Virus record (IMG/VR): IMGVR_UViG_3300023199_000149
Coordinates: 1-45,475 of that record
Strand: one strand, 5' to 3'
DNA: 45,475 nucleotides
Origin: a virus
The first letter of the stretch is position 1; each line of letters opens with the position of its first letter. This document shows, piece after piece, positions 16,298-23,486 of the stretch. The translations under genes and the position numbers were made by a program. The notes below the pieces were generated by a model, which saw nothing but the letters and a program-made list of their open reading frames with translations, was not told where the DNA came from and did no database searches.

Positions 16298-16914
16298 GTA
16301 CCCAAACCCAAATTCCAGAAGGATACATGCAAGACGCTAAAGGGCGTTTGTGGCCTGTAGACACGGTCAAAGAGACCGACAAGTTGGAAGATCAACTGGT
16401 CGAAAAGATCATGGGCTATGCTGCTGAACTATCAGCACAGATTACCCGCTTTAAAGGCCATACCTATGAAGACATTGCAGCCTTCATGGACCTGCTGGCT
16501 GAAAAATACGACACCAAAAAAGGTGGTAAGAAAGGCAATGTGAGCTTCACCAGCTTTGACGGCCTGACCCAAGTGCGTGTCCAGGTGCAAGACTATCTCA
16601 CCTTTGGACCTGAGCTGCAGATTGCCAAAGACCTGATTGATGAATGCATCAATGAATGGTCTGAAGGGAGCCGCGATGAGATACGCGCCATCGTCAACAA
16701 CGCCTTTAATGTTGAGAAAACCGGACAGGTCAACCGTGAAGCCTTGTTCCGCCTTCGCAAAATCAACATTGAGCATGAGAAATGGCAAAAAGCAATGGAA
16801 GCGATCAACGACAGCATTCGTGTCGCCGGGTCAAAAACCTACTTCCGTTTCTATCGCCGTAACTCAACCGACGAGGGCTTCAAAGCAATCCCGATCGACC
16901 TTGCGGCAGTGTGA
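16294..16914 (+). CDS. DUF3164 family phage protein
   Basis: 206 aa starting MSTQTQIPEG. The family pattern is clear: a short N-terminal GYMQDAKGRLWPVD, then KGGKKGNVSFTSFDG, then IDECINEWSEGSRDEIRAIV and a C-terminal SKTYFRFYRR. It is conserved in the early region of Mu-like phages; function unknown. The start at 16294 matches the usual family N-terminus and overlaps the stop of the 29-aa ORF. Confidence 0.8.
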   Translation: MSTQTQIPEGYMQDAKGRLWPVDTVKETDKLEDQLVEKIMGYAAELSAQITRFKGHTYEDIAAFMDLLAEKYDTKKGGKKGNVSFTSFDGLTQVRVQVQDYLTFGPELQIAKDLIDECINEWSEGSRDEIRAIVNNAFNVEKTGQVNREALFRLRKINIEHEKWQKAMEAINDSIRVAGSKTYFRFYRRNSTDEGFKAIPIDLAAV

Positions 16915-16922
16915 GGTCGGTA

Positions 16923-17120
16923 ATGGCGAAGAAGAAACCCACCAAGATTTTCCGCATTTCCATTAGCGCTCAGAGCGAAGTTCACTTTGTTCAGGCGCGA
17001 CATGAAAAAGGAGCCAAGACCGTCCTCAAAATGATGAAGGACATCGATACTCCTCGAAATGCGTCCATCAAGGAAGTCCACTTTGATGAAGTTAACGGCC
17101 CGATATTGGTAGGCACATGA
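16923..17120 (+). CDS. Small hypothetical early protein
   Basis: 65 aa, basic, starting MAKKKPTKIF after GAGGTCGGTA. The predicted beta strand KIFRISISAQSEVHFV and helix KGAKTVLKMMKDI suggest a small alpha/beta protein. No family recognised. The stop overlaps the next start by 4 bp. Confidence 0.5.
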   Translation: MAKKKPTKIFRISISAQSEVHFVQARHEKGAKTVLKMMKDIDTPRNASIKEVHFDEVNGPILVGT

Positions 17121-17403
17121 CCACAAAAAGAGAAACCATAGAACGCTATATCTGCGACTATCCAGGCTGCAAACGGGAAGCCGCGCCCGGCGGTTCTTTC
17201 TGGGATGACGATCACCTTTGCATCATCCATCGCACTCAGGTGTCCCAGAAAACGATGGATGATCTGCGTGAAGCTGTCGCGGACTGTTTGCGTGAAAGCC
17301 ATGAAGGCGGCACCCAGCACCTTCCCAAAGCCATGATCGCTTATGCCAATGCTTGGAACAAGGCATCGACGAGATCAAAACCGCGCATTTGCGCTGTGAA
17401 TAA
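17117..17403 (+). pseudogene. Early phage protein, frameshifted near its C-terminus
   Basis: The frame opens MTTKRETIER, with a possible zinc site (CDYPGCKREA, then HLCIIHR), and reads well to AYANA. It then continues unnaturally through the following gene as one 249-codon frame. In the neighbouring frame the sequence LEQGIDEIKTAHLRCE ends at TAA 17401-17403, a plausible C-terminus. One extra T in the TT at about 17353-17354 would restore it. The continuous reading to 17866 is therefore probably an artefact of a lost base. Confidence 0.6.
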
Positions 17404-17425
17404 CCCAAACATGAAAGGAAAAGAT

Positions 17426-17866
17426 ATGTCCTGGTCACAATGTGAACCCACAATCAAAAAGGCAAAATGCCAGCCCAAACAGGTTTGTGTGAACACTCGC
17501 AAAAACCCTGGTGGCAAATCCACCGGCATGGTGATTACCCTTGGGAAAGATGTTCTCGATCGTTTTAGTGTCGGACCTGGTGATAAGTGCGATGTTTTCT
17601 TTGGTGAAGACAAAGACCTCGGCAAGGTAAAGCTGATTTTCAACAAACGTTCTGAAGCTGGCTTTACGCTGTCACATCGCGGCCCGAAAGGAAGCTACCG
17701 GAACCTTTGTATTTACTTCGGTCACCTTCCAGCCGGTGTTGATTCTTCAATCAAGCTTGATTTGACGGTTTGTGTATTTGAACCGTTTCCTCGCCCTGAG
17801 AACCACCAACTCCCTTACATGATCGTCAACCTTCCAAAAGAACTGATTGACGACACCCTGCAATAA
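17426..17866 (+). CDS. Hypothetical early phage protein
   Basis: 146 aa starting MSWSQCEPTI; AAAGGAAAAG lies just upstream, which marks an independent gene despite the open frame running in from 17117. The central part (GMVITLGKDVLDRFSVGPGD) looks like a beta-rich AbrB-like or swapped-hairpin segment. The C-terminal half is also beta-rich. No certain family. Confidence 0.6.
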   Translation: MSWSQCEPTIKKAKCQPKQVCVNTRKNPGGKSTGMVITLGKDVLDRFSVGPGDKCDVFFGEDKDLGKVKLIFNKRSEAGFTLSHRGPKGSYRNLCIYFGHLPAGVDSSIKLDLTVCVFEPFPRPENHQLPYMIVNLPKELIDDTLQ

Positions 17867-17930
17867 AAAAACGGCGAACCGGATGGACCCCGGTACCGCC
17901 GCTATCTTCAATTTGACGGAGTATAAGGTA

Positions 17931-18401
17931 ATGCCTTTAGACAAAACGCACAACAAAGAAATCCTCCCCGGCACTCGCGGCAGCGATACACCACACCCGG
18001 TCGACGTACATGTCGGCCAACGTGTCAAGCTGCGCCGCACCCTGATGGGAATGACCCAAGGCAAGCTAGGTGAAAGCATCGGCCTGACCTTCCAGCAAAT
18101 CCAAAAATACGAACGTGGTGCCAACCGGATCAGTGCCAGCAAGCTCTGGCAGCTCGGTAACGTTCTGGATGTGCCGGTTTCACATTTCTTTGAAGACATG
18201 CCGGAAAGTGTCCGTGAAAGCTTCCCAGGCTACGAAGGTGAAACTGCAGAAAGCGATATCCCGGAAGAACATCTCACCTTGCATCGCCGCCAAACGCTGG
18301 AGCTGGTGCGCACCTTCTCAAGACTTCAAGACTCTGTCATTCGCAAGCGTGTGATCGATGTCGTTAGAGCGATCGCCGAAAGCGAGACGGTTAACGGATA
18401 A
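17931..18401 (+). CDS. XRE-family transcriptional regulator
   Basis: 156 aa from ATG 17931 (AAGG before it). The HTH at residues about 30-88 (VGQRVKLRRTLMGMTQGKLGESIGL, QIQKYERGANRISASKL, FFEDMP) is very close to the SinR-like regulators widespread on alphaproteobacterial chromosomes. The C-terminal helical part is variable. Inside a phage early operon it may be acquired from a host and could act on host promoters. A GC-rich hairpin with a minus-strand T-run precedes it (17870-17905). Confidence 0.8.
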   Translation: MPLDKTHNKEILPGTRGSDTPHPVDVHVGQRVKLRRTLMGMTQGKLGESIGLTFQQIQKYERGANRISASKLWQLGNVLDVPVSHFFEDMPESVRESFPGYEGETAESDIPEEHLTLHRRQTLELVRTFSRLQDSVIRKRVIDVVRAIAESETVNG

Positions 18402-18407
18402 GAGACA

Positions 18408-18716
18408 ATGGCAACCCCGGCAAAAGTCACACCAGAGGATTTAAGGGCGGCACTCACCTCGCTTGCCCTTATCGCCTCGGCGTTTGCCAAAGGCCGGGGC
18501 ATGTCCCAGCAGCGCCAGGCGTTGCTTGAAGCTATCAAGACAACGAATGCAACTCTGAGGGCCGAAGATCTTATCGGCATTGTTCCCGACCCTGAGACTT
18601 ACATTCGCAACTACCTTGAACAAGGCGGCAAATGGTCAGATATCACCGGCGCTGTCAGTAAAAACACGATGAAATATGGAATTCGTTATGTACCGGAATC
18701 TAGCAAAGACAGTTGA
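18408..18716 (+). CDS. Hypothetical early phage protein
   Basis: 102 aa, mostly helical (EDLRAALTSLALIASAFAKGRG; QALLEAIKTTNATL), with no recognisable domain. It starts 6 bp after the XRE gene and overlaps the next gene by 41 bp. The overlap leaves some doubt about its true C-terminus or the true start of the methyltransferase. Confidence 0.5.
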   Translation: MATPAKVTPEDLRAALTSLALIASAFAKGRGMSQQRQALLEAIKTTNATLRAEDLIGIVPDPETYIRNYLEQGGKWSDITGAVSKNTMKYGIRYVPESSKDS

Positions 18717-19371
18717 GCAGCTTTATGCCCTGCGTCCTTACGGCGGCTGGCGCGTGACTATTTCCGATCTTCCCTGGTTGTTCAAAAACTATTCAGCCAA
18801 AGGCGAAGAAAAGAACGCGCTTGCCCATTACAAATGCATGACCATTCCTGAAATCATTGAGTTTGGTAAACAGATCGATGGCCTTTTTGCTAAGGATTGT
18901 GTCCACCTGATGTGGGTCACATGGCCTCTAATGATGGAGTGGCACAAAGTCATCAAAGGTCTTGGGTTTGAATATAGTGGCCTCGGCTGGGAGTGGATCA
19001 AATACAACGCTGAGACCGACAAATATGCCTTCGGCCCTGGTTATGGCACTCGCAAAAACCTTGAGCCTTGCCTCCTCCTTATCCGTGGTAATCCAAAGCT
19101 GAAGAAAGACTTCGATTTCTTTGGTGAGGTCGATGTGGCTGAAGGTGTGCGATCTGTGCGCGACTGGATGGAATATAACCCGTTTGACTGCATTCGTGCC
19201 AAGCGCCGGGATCATAGCCAAAAACCACATGAACAATATGAACGCGCTGAGACCATGTTCGAAGGTCCATACCTGGACCTTTTCTCTCGTCCTGATCGTG
19301 AACTGGTAGAGCGCCCAGGCTGGACGTTCTTCGGCGATCAGGTTGATTTCTATTTGGAGGAAGCAGCATGA
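18676..19371 (+). CDS. MT-A70 family adenine methyltransferase
   Basis: 231 aa from 18676; an ATG at 18688 is an alternative. The fold is MT-A70: a catalytic motif IV at residues 31-34, NYSAKGEEKNALAHYKCM, HLMWVTWPL, GYGTRKNLEPCLLLIRG and the terminal ERPGWTFFGDQVD. The canonical DPPW is DLPW here, a substitution of the second residue. The role is N6-adenine methylation of phage DNA, probably to block host restriction. Whether DLPW is active is unknown. The stop overlaps the next ATG by 4 bp. Confidence 0.85.
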   Translation: MEFVMYRNLAKTVEQLYALRPYGGWRVTISDLPWLFKNYSAKGEEKNALAHYKCMTIPEIIEFGKQIDGLFAKDCVHLMWVTWPLMMEWHKVIKGLGFEYSGLGWEWIKYNAETDKYAFGPGYGTRKNLEPCLLLIRGNPKLKKDFDFFGEVDVAEGVRSVRDWMEYNPFDCIRAKRRDHSQKPHEQYERAETMFEGPYLDLFSRPDRELVERPGWTFFGDQVDFYLEEAA

Positions 19372-19637
19372 AACAGGGTCTTTTTGAACTAACTCCAAAG
19401 CAGGAACTCCTTCACAAGATCGGACAGAGTGAGGCCAAAGGCTATGCCTGGCACCCCGGCACTGGACCTGAAGGTGAAACTTGCAAAACTTGCCGTTTCC
19501 CTGTTCAAGGCTGTGGCTCCAAAACCTACTATAAATGCGAAATGAACAAAGCGCGTTGGACCCATTCTCGCCGCACTGACATTTTGCTGAAGGCTCCAGC
19601 TTGCCGCCATTGGGAAGCGAAAGAGGAGACTAAATAA
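19368..19637 (+). CDS. Cysteine-rich small phage protein
   Basis: 89 aa with four cysteines in the middle (CKTCRF, GCGSKTYYKC) and one near the end (CRHW), consistent with a zinc-binding fold. It is coupled to the upstream methyltransferase (ATGA) and abuts the ASCH gene. Function unknown. Small proteins of this form accompany MT-A70 genes in phages. Confidence 0.65.
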   Translation: MKQGLFELTPKQELLHKIGQSEAKGYAWHPGTGPEGETCKTCRFPVQGCGSKTYYKCEMNKARWTHSRRTDILLKAPACRHWEAKEETK

Positions 19638-20003
19638 ATGTCGACCATCTTCCCAGATAAAGCCCTCAGCATCCGCCAGCCCTGGTGTCATCACATCCTG
19701 GTTAACGGCAAACCAGTCGAAAACAGATCGCGCCGCACCCACTATCGCGGTTTCGTATTGATCCATGCCTCCATGAAGGTCGAAGACAAAGATTATTGCG
19801 AACAGCACAACCTAAAAACAGGCGGCATCGTCGGCATGGTTGAGATTGTCGATTGTGTTGAACAAATGGATACGCCCTGGTGGATCGGCCCTTATGGCTG
19901 GGTCTTGCGCAATCCTATTCCCCTTGAGTTTATCCCCTGTAAAGGAAAGCTTAGTTTCTTCCGCCCTGAGATTGATTTCTCAGCTTTAAAAGTGGCGGCT
20001 TAA
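19638..20003 (+). CDS. ASCH-domain protein
   Basis: 121 aa with the ASCH signature LSIRQPWCHHILVNGKPVENR, the LIHAS strand, GGIVGMVEIVDCV and GPYGWVLRNP. ASCH domains are RNA- or nucleotide-binding beta-barrels related to PUA and YTH domains. Here it follows two methyltransferase-associated genes, so recognition of modified nucleotides is a possible role (inference). Confidence 0.85.
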   Translation: MSTIFPDKALSIRQPWCHHILVNGKPVENRSRRTHYRGFVLIHASMKVEDKDYCEQHNLKTGGIVGMVEIVDCVEQMDTPWWIGPYGWVLRNPIPLEFIPCKGKLSFFRPEIDFSALKVAA

Positions 20004-20027
20004 CCTCCATCAACGAAAGGACACACG

Positions 20028-20312
20028 ATGGAAAAGAACCTCGACTTCTCCAAGGCTCTTGAAGCTCTCAAAGAAGGTAAACGCATCGCCCGAGAGGGCT
20101 GGAATGGGAAAGGTATGTTTCTCTTCCTGGTGAACGGTTCCAACTTTGCAGTTAGCCGTGAACCCTTGCTTTCAATTATGGGAGAAGGTGCCGAAGTCAC
20201 CTATCGCCCTCACATCGACATGAAAGATGCTGAAGGTAAAATCGTTCCCTGGTTTGCATCTCAAACAGATCTTCTGGCCAATGATTGGCAGGTTATCACC
20301 GTAGCTGCATAG
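20028..20312 (+). CDS. DUF2829 / Tad2-like Thoeris anti-defence protein
   Basis: 94 aa after AAAGGA. It carries the DUF2829 pattern: DFSKALEALKEGKRIAREGW, WNGKGMFLFLV, YRPHIDMKDAEGKIVPW, SQTDLLANDW. Phage proteins of this family (Tad2) bind and sequester the cyclic signal of Thoeris defence as tetramers. The family match is seen; anti-Thoeris activity is inference from the family. It is the last gene of the early block and is followed by a structured intergenic region. Confidence 0.8.
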   Translation: MEKNLDFSKALEALKEGKRIAREGWNGKGMFLFLVNGSNFAVSREPLLSIMGEGAEVTYRPHIDMKDAEGKIVPWFASQTDLLANDWQVITVAA

Positions 20313-20335
20313 CCCCTTTTTTCTCTCTCATCAAC

Positions 20336-20494
20336 AAGCCCGTTACCCTTTCGAGGGTCGGGCTTAAGGCGGTGGAAGTATCACACAGATAAACCGATGG
20401 AGGGAGTCATGTAGTACGTCATTCCAAGCTGTAATCAGCAACTGAAGACGAAAGTCGAAGATCCAATACCCCCGTACAGCCAGGCTGACGGGGG
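20336..20494 (+). other. Structured intergenic RNA candidate
   Basis: The 219 bp between DUF2829 and gemA (20313-20531) hold no gene. They contain two strong hairpins. In the first, AAGCCCG (20336-20342) pairs with CGGGCTT (20359-20365), with an inner ACCCT/AGGGT stem capped by a TTCG tetraloop. In the second, CCCCCGT (20469-20475) pairs with ACGGGGG (20488-20494), continued by CAGC/GCTG. A short GAC-GAAA-GTC hairpin lies between them (20447-20456). Neither large hairpin has a T-run. The tetraloops point to a functional RNA rather than plain terminators. Confidence 0.45.
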
Positions 20495-20531
20495 TTAAGG
20501 GGTAGAAGATTGATTTTAGGAGTACCAAGAT

Positions 20532-20984
20532 ATGAAACGTTCTGCAGCATGGCATAAAGCAAACCGCGCCATTCGTGCGGCCTGTAAGGATCGCGGTATC
20601 AATGAAGATCAGCGCAAACTCATCATGGAAAATGTAACCGGCAACACTTCCTCGAGCGATTGCAACGCCCAGGAACTGGAGGCTGTTCTTGATCGCATCA
20701 ACGGTCAGATACAACACCTCCGCGACTTCAAACCTTCAAGCAAATCATTTGTTCGCCTGATCTGGGCACTTTGGAATGACCTGGATAAACGTGGTGGTGT
20801 CAAATATGACGACACGCGCCAGGGCCTGGTCTTGTTCGTCAATAAATTCCGTTCTGAAGACAAACAGCTCACAGATCCGCGTCAACTTGATTGGCTGACT
20901 TACAACGAAGCCACACCGGTCATTGAAGCCCTGAAAAAGATGATTGAGCGCGTTAAGAAGAAAGGTTCTGCCACCAATGTCTAA
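20532..20984 (+). CDS. gemA: GemA-like protein (Mu gp16 family)
   Basis: 150 aa; AGGAG lies 9 nt before the ATG. The family pattern RAIRAACKDRGINEDQRKLIMENVTG, the SSSDCNAQELEAVL segment and the C-terminal LDWLTYNEATPVIEALKKMI identify the GemA/DUF1018 family. Mu GemA affects host gene expression and DNA topology. In this phage class it stands immediately before the Mor-type activator, as here. Confidence 0.8.
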   Translation: MKRSAAWHKANRAIRAACKDRGINEDQRKLIMENVTGNTSSSDCNAQELEAVLDRINGQIQHLRDFKPSSKSFVRLIWALWNDLDKRGGVKYDDTRQGLVLFVNKFRSEDKQLTDPRQLDWLTYNEATPVIEALKKMIERVKKKGSATNV

Positions 20985-21348
20985 CGGCAAGGAATATACC
21001 GATCTGGAAGCCATCGCCGATCAATGCTCTCCAGTCATTGCGCGGCGATTGGTTGAAGTCTTTCCTGGCACCGTTCAATATGTCCCAGCCAAGCTGACAG
21101 AGGAGCATGAACTAACATCGATCGGCGAACACCATGCAAAAGAGCTTGTCAAACATTTCGCCAAGTGTACCATCTACATTCCGATGTCACTGTTGAATGA
21201 AGGACAACGAAAAGCTCTGATCCTTAAGCGCCATAAGGAAAAAGTTAAAGTTCTGGACATTGCATTGGAGGCTGGTTGCACAGAGCGCCGCGTCTATCAG
21301 GTACTGGCAAAAGCCAGGAAAGAACGGGAACAACCCACGCTATTTTAA
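20977..21348 (+). CDS. mor: Mor/C-family transcription activator
   Basis: 123 aa from ATG 20977, overlapping gemA by 8 bp. It has the Mor domain: an N-terminal dimerisation region followed by a C-terminal HTH (KALILKRHKEKVKVLDIALEAGCTERRVYQVLAKAR, with LDIALEAGCTERRVYQ as core). In Mu, Mor activates the middle promoter and C the late promoters. Only one such gene is visible here, so it may directly switch on lysis and structural genes downstream. Confidence 0.8.
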   Translation: MSNGKEYTDLEAIADQCSPVIARRLVEVFPGTVQYVPAKLTEEHELTSIGEHHAKELVKHFAKCTIYIPMSLLNEGQRKALILKRHKEKVKVLDIALEAGCTERRVYQVLAKARKEREQPTLF

Positions 21349-21368
21349 CGTAAAAGCATCCCTTTCCC

Positions 21369-21391
21369 TGAAGCCTTCAATACCATATATA
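21369..21391 (+). promoter_or_regulatory. Candidate Mor-dependent promoter
   Basis: A dyad TGAAGCCTTCA (21369-21379) lies just upstream of TATATA (21386-21391), directly after mor and before the lysis genes, with no good -35 box. Activator-dependent phage promoters look like this. The dyad is closer to the -10 than in Mu, so the assignment is tentative. Confidence 0.35.
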
Positions 21392-21404
21392 CGGAAAATT
21401 ACGC

Positions 21405-21436
21405 ACCCTCTTCGCTAACAAGTGATGAGGGTTTTT
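21405..21436 (+). terminator. Terminator-like hairpin overlapping the endolysin ribosome site
   Basis: ACCCTC (21405-21410) pairs with GAGGGT (21427-21432), followed by TTTTT. The 3' arm contains GAGGG, the only Shine-Dalgarno for the endolysin ATG at 21439. The structure could stop mor transcripts and hide the lysis start at once. Confidence 0.5.
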
Positions 21437-21438
21437 CA

Positions 21439-21912
21439 ATGTCTACAGATATTAGTCTAAAGCTATCCGAAAACTTCCGGCTGAAAGAGGCGATTGCCTC
21501 ACAAACTGCCTTGCGCCTTGGCATCAACAACCTGCCAAATGTCGAGCAGACAACCTGCATTGTCAAAGTCGCCCAACATATTCTGCAGCCGGTGCGTGAC
21601 CAATTTGGCATCCCGTTCAGCCCATCTTCCTGGTTTCGTTGCACCGATCTGAACCACCAGATCGGCAGTAAGTCGAACTCCCAACACACCAAAGGTCAGG
21701 CTGTTGATTTTGAAGTACCTGGTATTTCAAACCTCGAAGTCGCCAAGTGGGTCGTTGAAAACCTCAGTTTTGATCAGCTCATTCTGGAGTTCTGGAACAA
21801 GGACGAACCAAATGCTGGCTGGATCCACTGCTCATTTGTCGACCCGACCGTCAACCGCGGTCACGCCAAGCGTTTTGACGGCAAACACTTTATGACCGGA
21901 TTGGAGGACTAA
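21439..21912 (+). CDS. M15A-type peptidase endolysin
   Basis: 157 aa. The peptidase M15 zinc motif is complete: H83 and D90 in SQHTKGQAVDFE, and H130 in AGWIHCSF. Between them lies the SSWFRCTDLN substrate region. It hydrolyses peptide cross-bridges of peptidoglycan. There is no signal peptide, so export needs the holin encoded 3 bp downstream. Confidence 0.88.
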   Translation: MSTDISLKLSENFRLKEAIASQTALRLGINNLPNVEQTTCIVKVAQHILQPVRDQFGIPFSPSSWFRCTDLNHQIGSKSNSQHTKGQAVDFEVPGISNLEVAKWVVENLSFDQLILEFWNKDEPNAGWIHCSFVDPTVNRGHAKRFDGKHFMTGLED

Positions 21913-21915
21913 GCC

Positions 21916-22494
21916 ATGGATTGGGGTAATGTTGCAAACCTTGTAAAATCAGCCGCACCACTTGTGGGTACCGTCTTAGGTGGCCCCGTTGGTGCTGCAG
22001 CCGGTGTCATTGGTGGCATTGCATCTTTGTTCGGGACTGAACCTGAACCTGACAAAATCGAAGCCGCCATCAAGGCAGATCCGGAAGCTCTGGTAAAACT
22101 CAAACAATTTGAAATCCAAAACCAGACGGACCTTCAAAAACTCGCGATCCAGTGTTCAACCCAGATCACGCTGGAAGTGAACAAGACCATGCAAACCGAA
22201 AGCAAAAGCGATAAATGGTGGGTTTCTGGATGGCGCCCCTTCTGGGGTTTCATCTCAGGTATCGCCTTTCTGGCCTTGGTGGTATTCGTCTGCATTTTGG
22301 CTTACGACATCATCAAGTCTAAAGATTTCACCGCCCTCAATAGCCTACCGATGCTGGTTGGGGCTTTCTCGACATTGTTCGCTACACCGATGGCGATCCT
22401 GGGTGTCGCGTCCTGGCACCGAGGCAAAGAGAAGCGTGTCAAAGCTGGTGAAGTCAATCAACCTGGTCTCTTACAGCGGTTTACAGGAAAATAA
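21916..22494 (+). CDS. Three-TM holin (GTA-type)
   Basis: 192 aa. Hydrophobic segments lie at about 12-36 (Gly/Ala-rich), 110-132 (FWGFISGIAFLALVVF) and 143-165, with a charged helix between the first two. The WWVSGWRPFWG motif before TM2 and the SWHRGKEK tail are typical of the 3TM holin family first seen in gene-transfer agents. It forms inner-membrane holes for lysis. Confidence 0.8.
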   Translation: MDWGNVANLVKSAAPLVGTVLGGPVGAAAGVIGGIASLFGTEPEPDKIEAAIKADPEALVKLKQFEIQNQTDLQKLAIQCSTQITLEVNKTMQTESKSDKWWVSGWRPFWGFISGIAFLALVVFVCILAYDIIKSKDFTALNSLPMLVGAFSTLFATPMAILGVASWHRGKEKRVKAGEVNQPGLLQRFTGK

Positions 22495-22496
22495 AT

Positions 22497-22880
22497 ATGC
22501 CTGCGGAATGGATGGATATTGCAAACTTGATTTTCAAAGTTCTGGGGGTACTTGGCGGCATCCTCAGTCCCCTTATCGCTGTTGTTATCTGGTTATTCAA
22601 GAAATCTTTCGTCATTAAATTTGTGACCAAAGAAGAGCTGGAAGCCGCTGTTGATGAACGTTCGAAAGAATTTGAAAAAGTTCACCAGCGCCTAAATGAC
22701 GGTGATCGACGGTTTGAAAACCTTGCGACCAAAGAACAGCTCAACGGGTTGGTTGTTGAACTGAAAGAAGCAGCCGGTGACCTAAAAGCCGCTACCGCCG
22801 AAATGAACGGTATGCAGCGGGAATTCGCTGGCCTCAGTGAAAACGTCCGGCTTTTGCTGGAAAAAGGATTGAAGGAATAG
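22497..22880 (+). CDS. DUF2730 family protein (Mu gp25-like)
   Basis: 127 aa. One N-terminal TM segment (about residues 10-34) is followed by a coiled-coil rich in Lys/Glu (KEELEAAVDERSKEFEKVHQ onward). It lies 2 bp after the holin. Mu gp25 holds the same place; a periplasmic coiled-coil with lysis or spanin-like function is possible. No lipobox is seen. Confidence 0.65.
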   Translation: MPAEWMDIANLIFKVLGVLGGILSPLIAVVIWLFKKSFVIKFVTKEELEAAVDERSKEFEKVHQRLNDGDRRFENLATKEQLNGLVVELKEAAGDLKAATAEMNGMQREFAGLSENVRLLLEKGLKE

Positions 22881-22883
22881 ACC

Positions 22884-23486
22884 ATGAGCAATTTGTTTGC
22901 ACAACGCCTTCAGCAACACCTTCGCTTGGCTGTTTTGCTTTACCTGCAGAACCGTCCTGAAGCTGACGATCGCCGCTTGGCTATTTTACGTATTCTGTCC
23001 CAGGCACCGGCTTATACTGCCAACGCCTCTATCATTCAGGATTTCCTGCTGGATATGGGCATGAACCCTTCTCGAGACACTGTACGTACTGATCTCGCCT
23101 GGTTGGATGAACAATCACTCGTTACCTTGCAAGTTGATCAAGGTGTCTATGGCGCCATTGCTTCTTCTCGGGGCATTGAAGCGGCTGAAGGTAAAATCTC
23201 AATCCCTGGCATCGCGGCCCCTGCAGATCTTGATGCGATCAAAACCAGCCTACTCAAAATCAGCCTGTCTCCTTCAGATCAAGACCTTTTGAACGAACTG
23301 ATGTGGCTGACAGACAAGAACCTTCTTACCCAGTGCGTGTTTGGGAAGGCACTGGCAATTACCAATGCCGGTCGCGACGTTGCCCTGGGCAAGGTTCAGA
23401 TTGAGGGCATCAAGAAGCCCAGCGCTGATACCTTGATGCGTACAGCCGCCCAAGGCATCAAAGGTAGCTTCGGAGCAAAGACGTAA
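22884..23486 (+). CDS. Mu gp26-like winged-helix protein with internal duplication
   Basis: 200 aa, about twice the usual length. The first half has the family pattern RLAILRILSQAPAYTANASI, SRDTVRTDLAWLDEQSLVTL and GIEAAEGKISIPGI. The second half repeats the latter part: SPSDQDLLNELMWLTDKNLL, ITNAGRDVALGKVQIEGI. It overlaps the DUF1804 start (TAATGG). The role in Mu-like phages is unknown; probable DNA-binding. Confidence 0.7.
   Translation: MSNLFAQRLQQHLRLAVLLYLQNRPEADDRRLAILRILSQAPAYTANASIIQDFLLDMGMNPSRDTVRTDLAWLDEQSLVTLQVDQGVYGAIASSRGIEAAEGKISIPGIAAPADLDAIKTSLLKISLSPSDQDLLNELMWLTDKNLLTQCVFGKALAITNAGRDVALGKVQIEGIKKPSADTLMRTAAQGIKGSFGAKT

Noticed and set aside
17117-17866. A single 249-aa gene
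   Set aside because: The strong internal ribosome site at 17426 and the natural C-terminus in the adjacent frame make a two-gene reading with one lost base more likely.
17870-17905. Terminator between 17866 and the XRE gene
   Set aside because: The hairpin has its T-run only on the minus strand, where no gene ends, so no functional call is made beyond a note.
20313-20531. Known riboswitch or retron RNA
   Set aside because: No reverse transcriptase is nearby, and I could not match the loops to a known class; kept only as an unnamed structured region.
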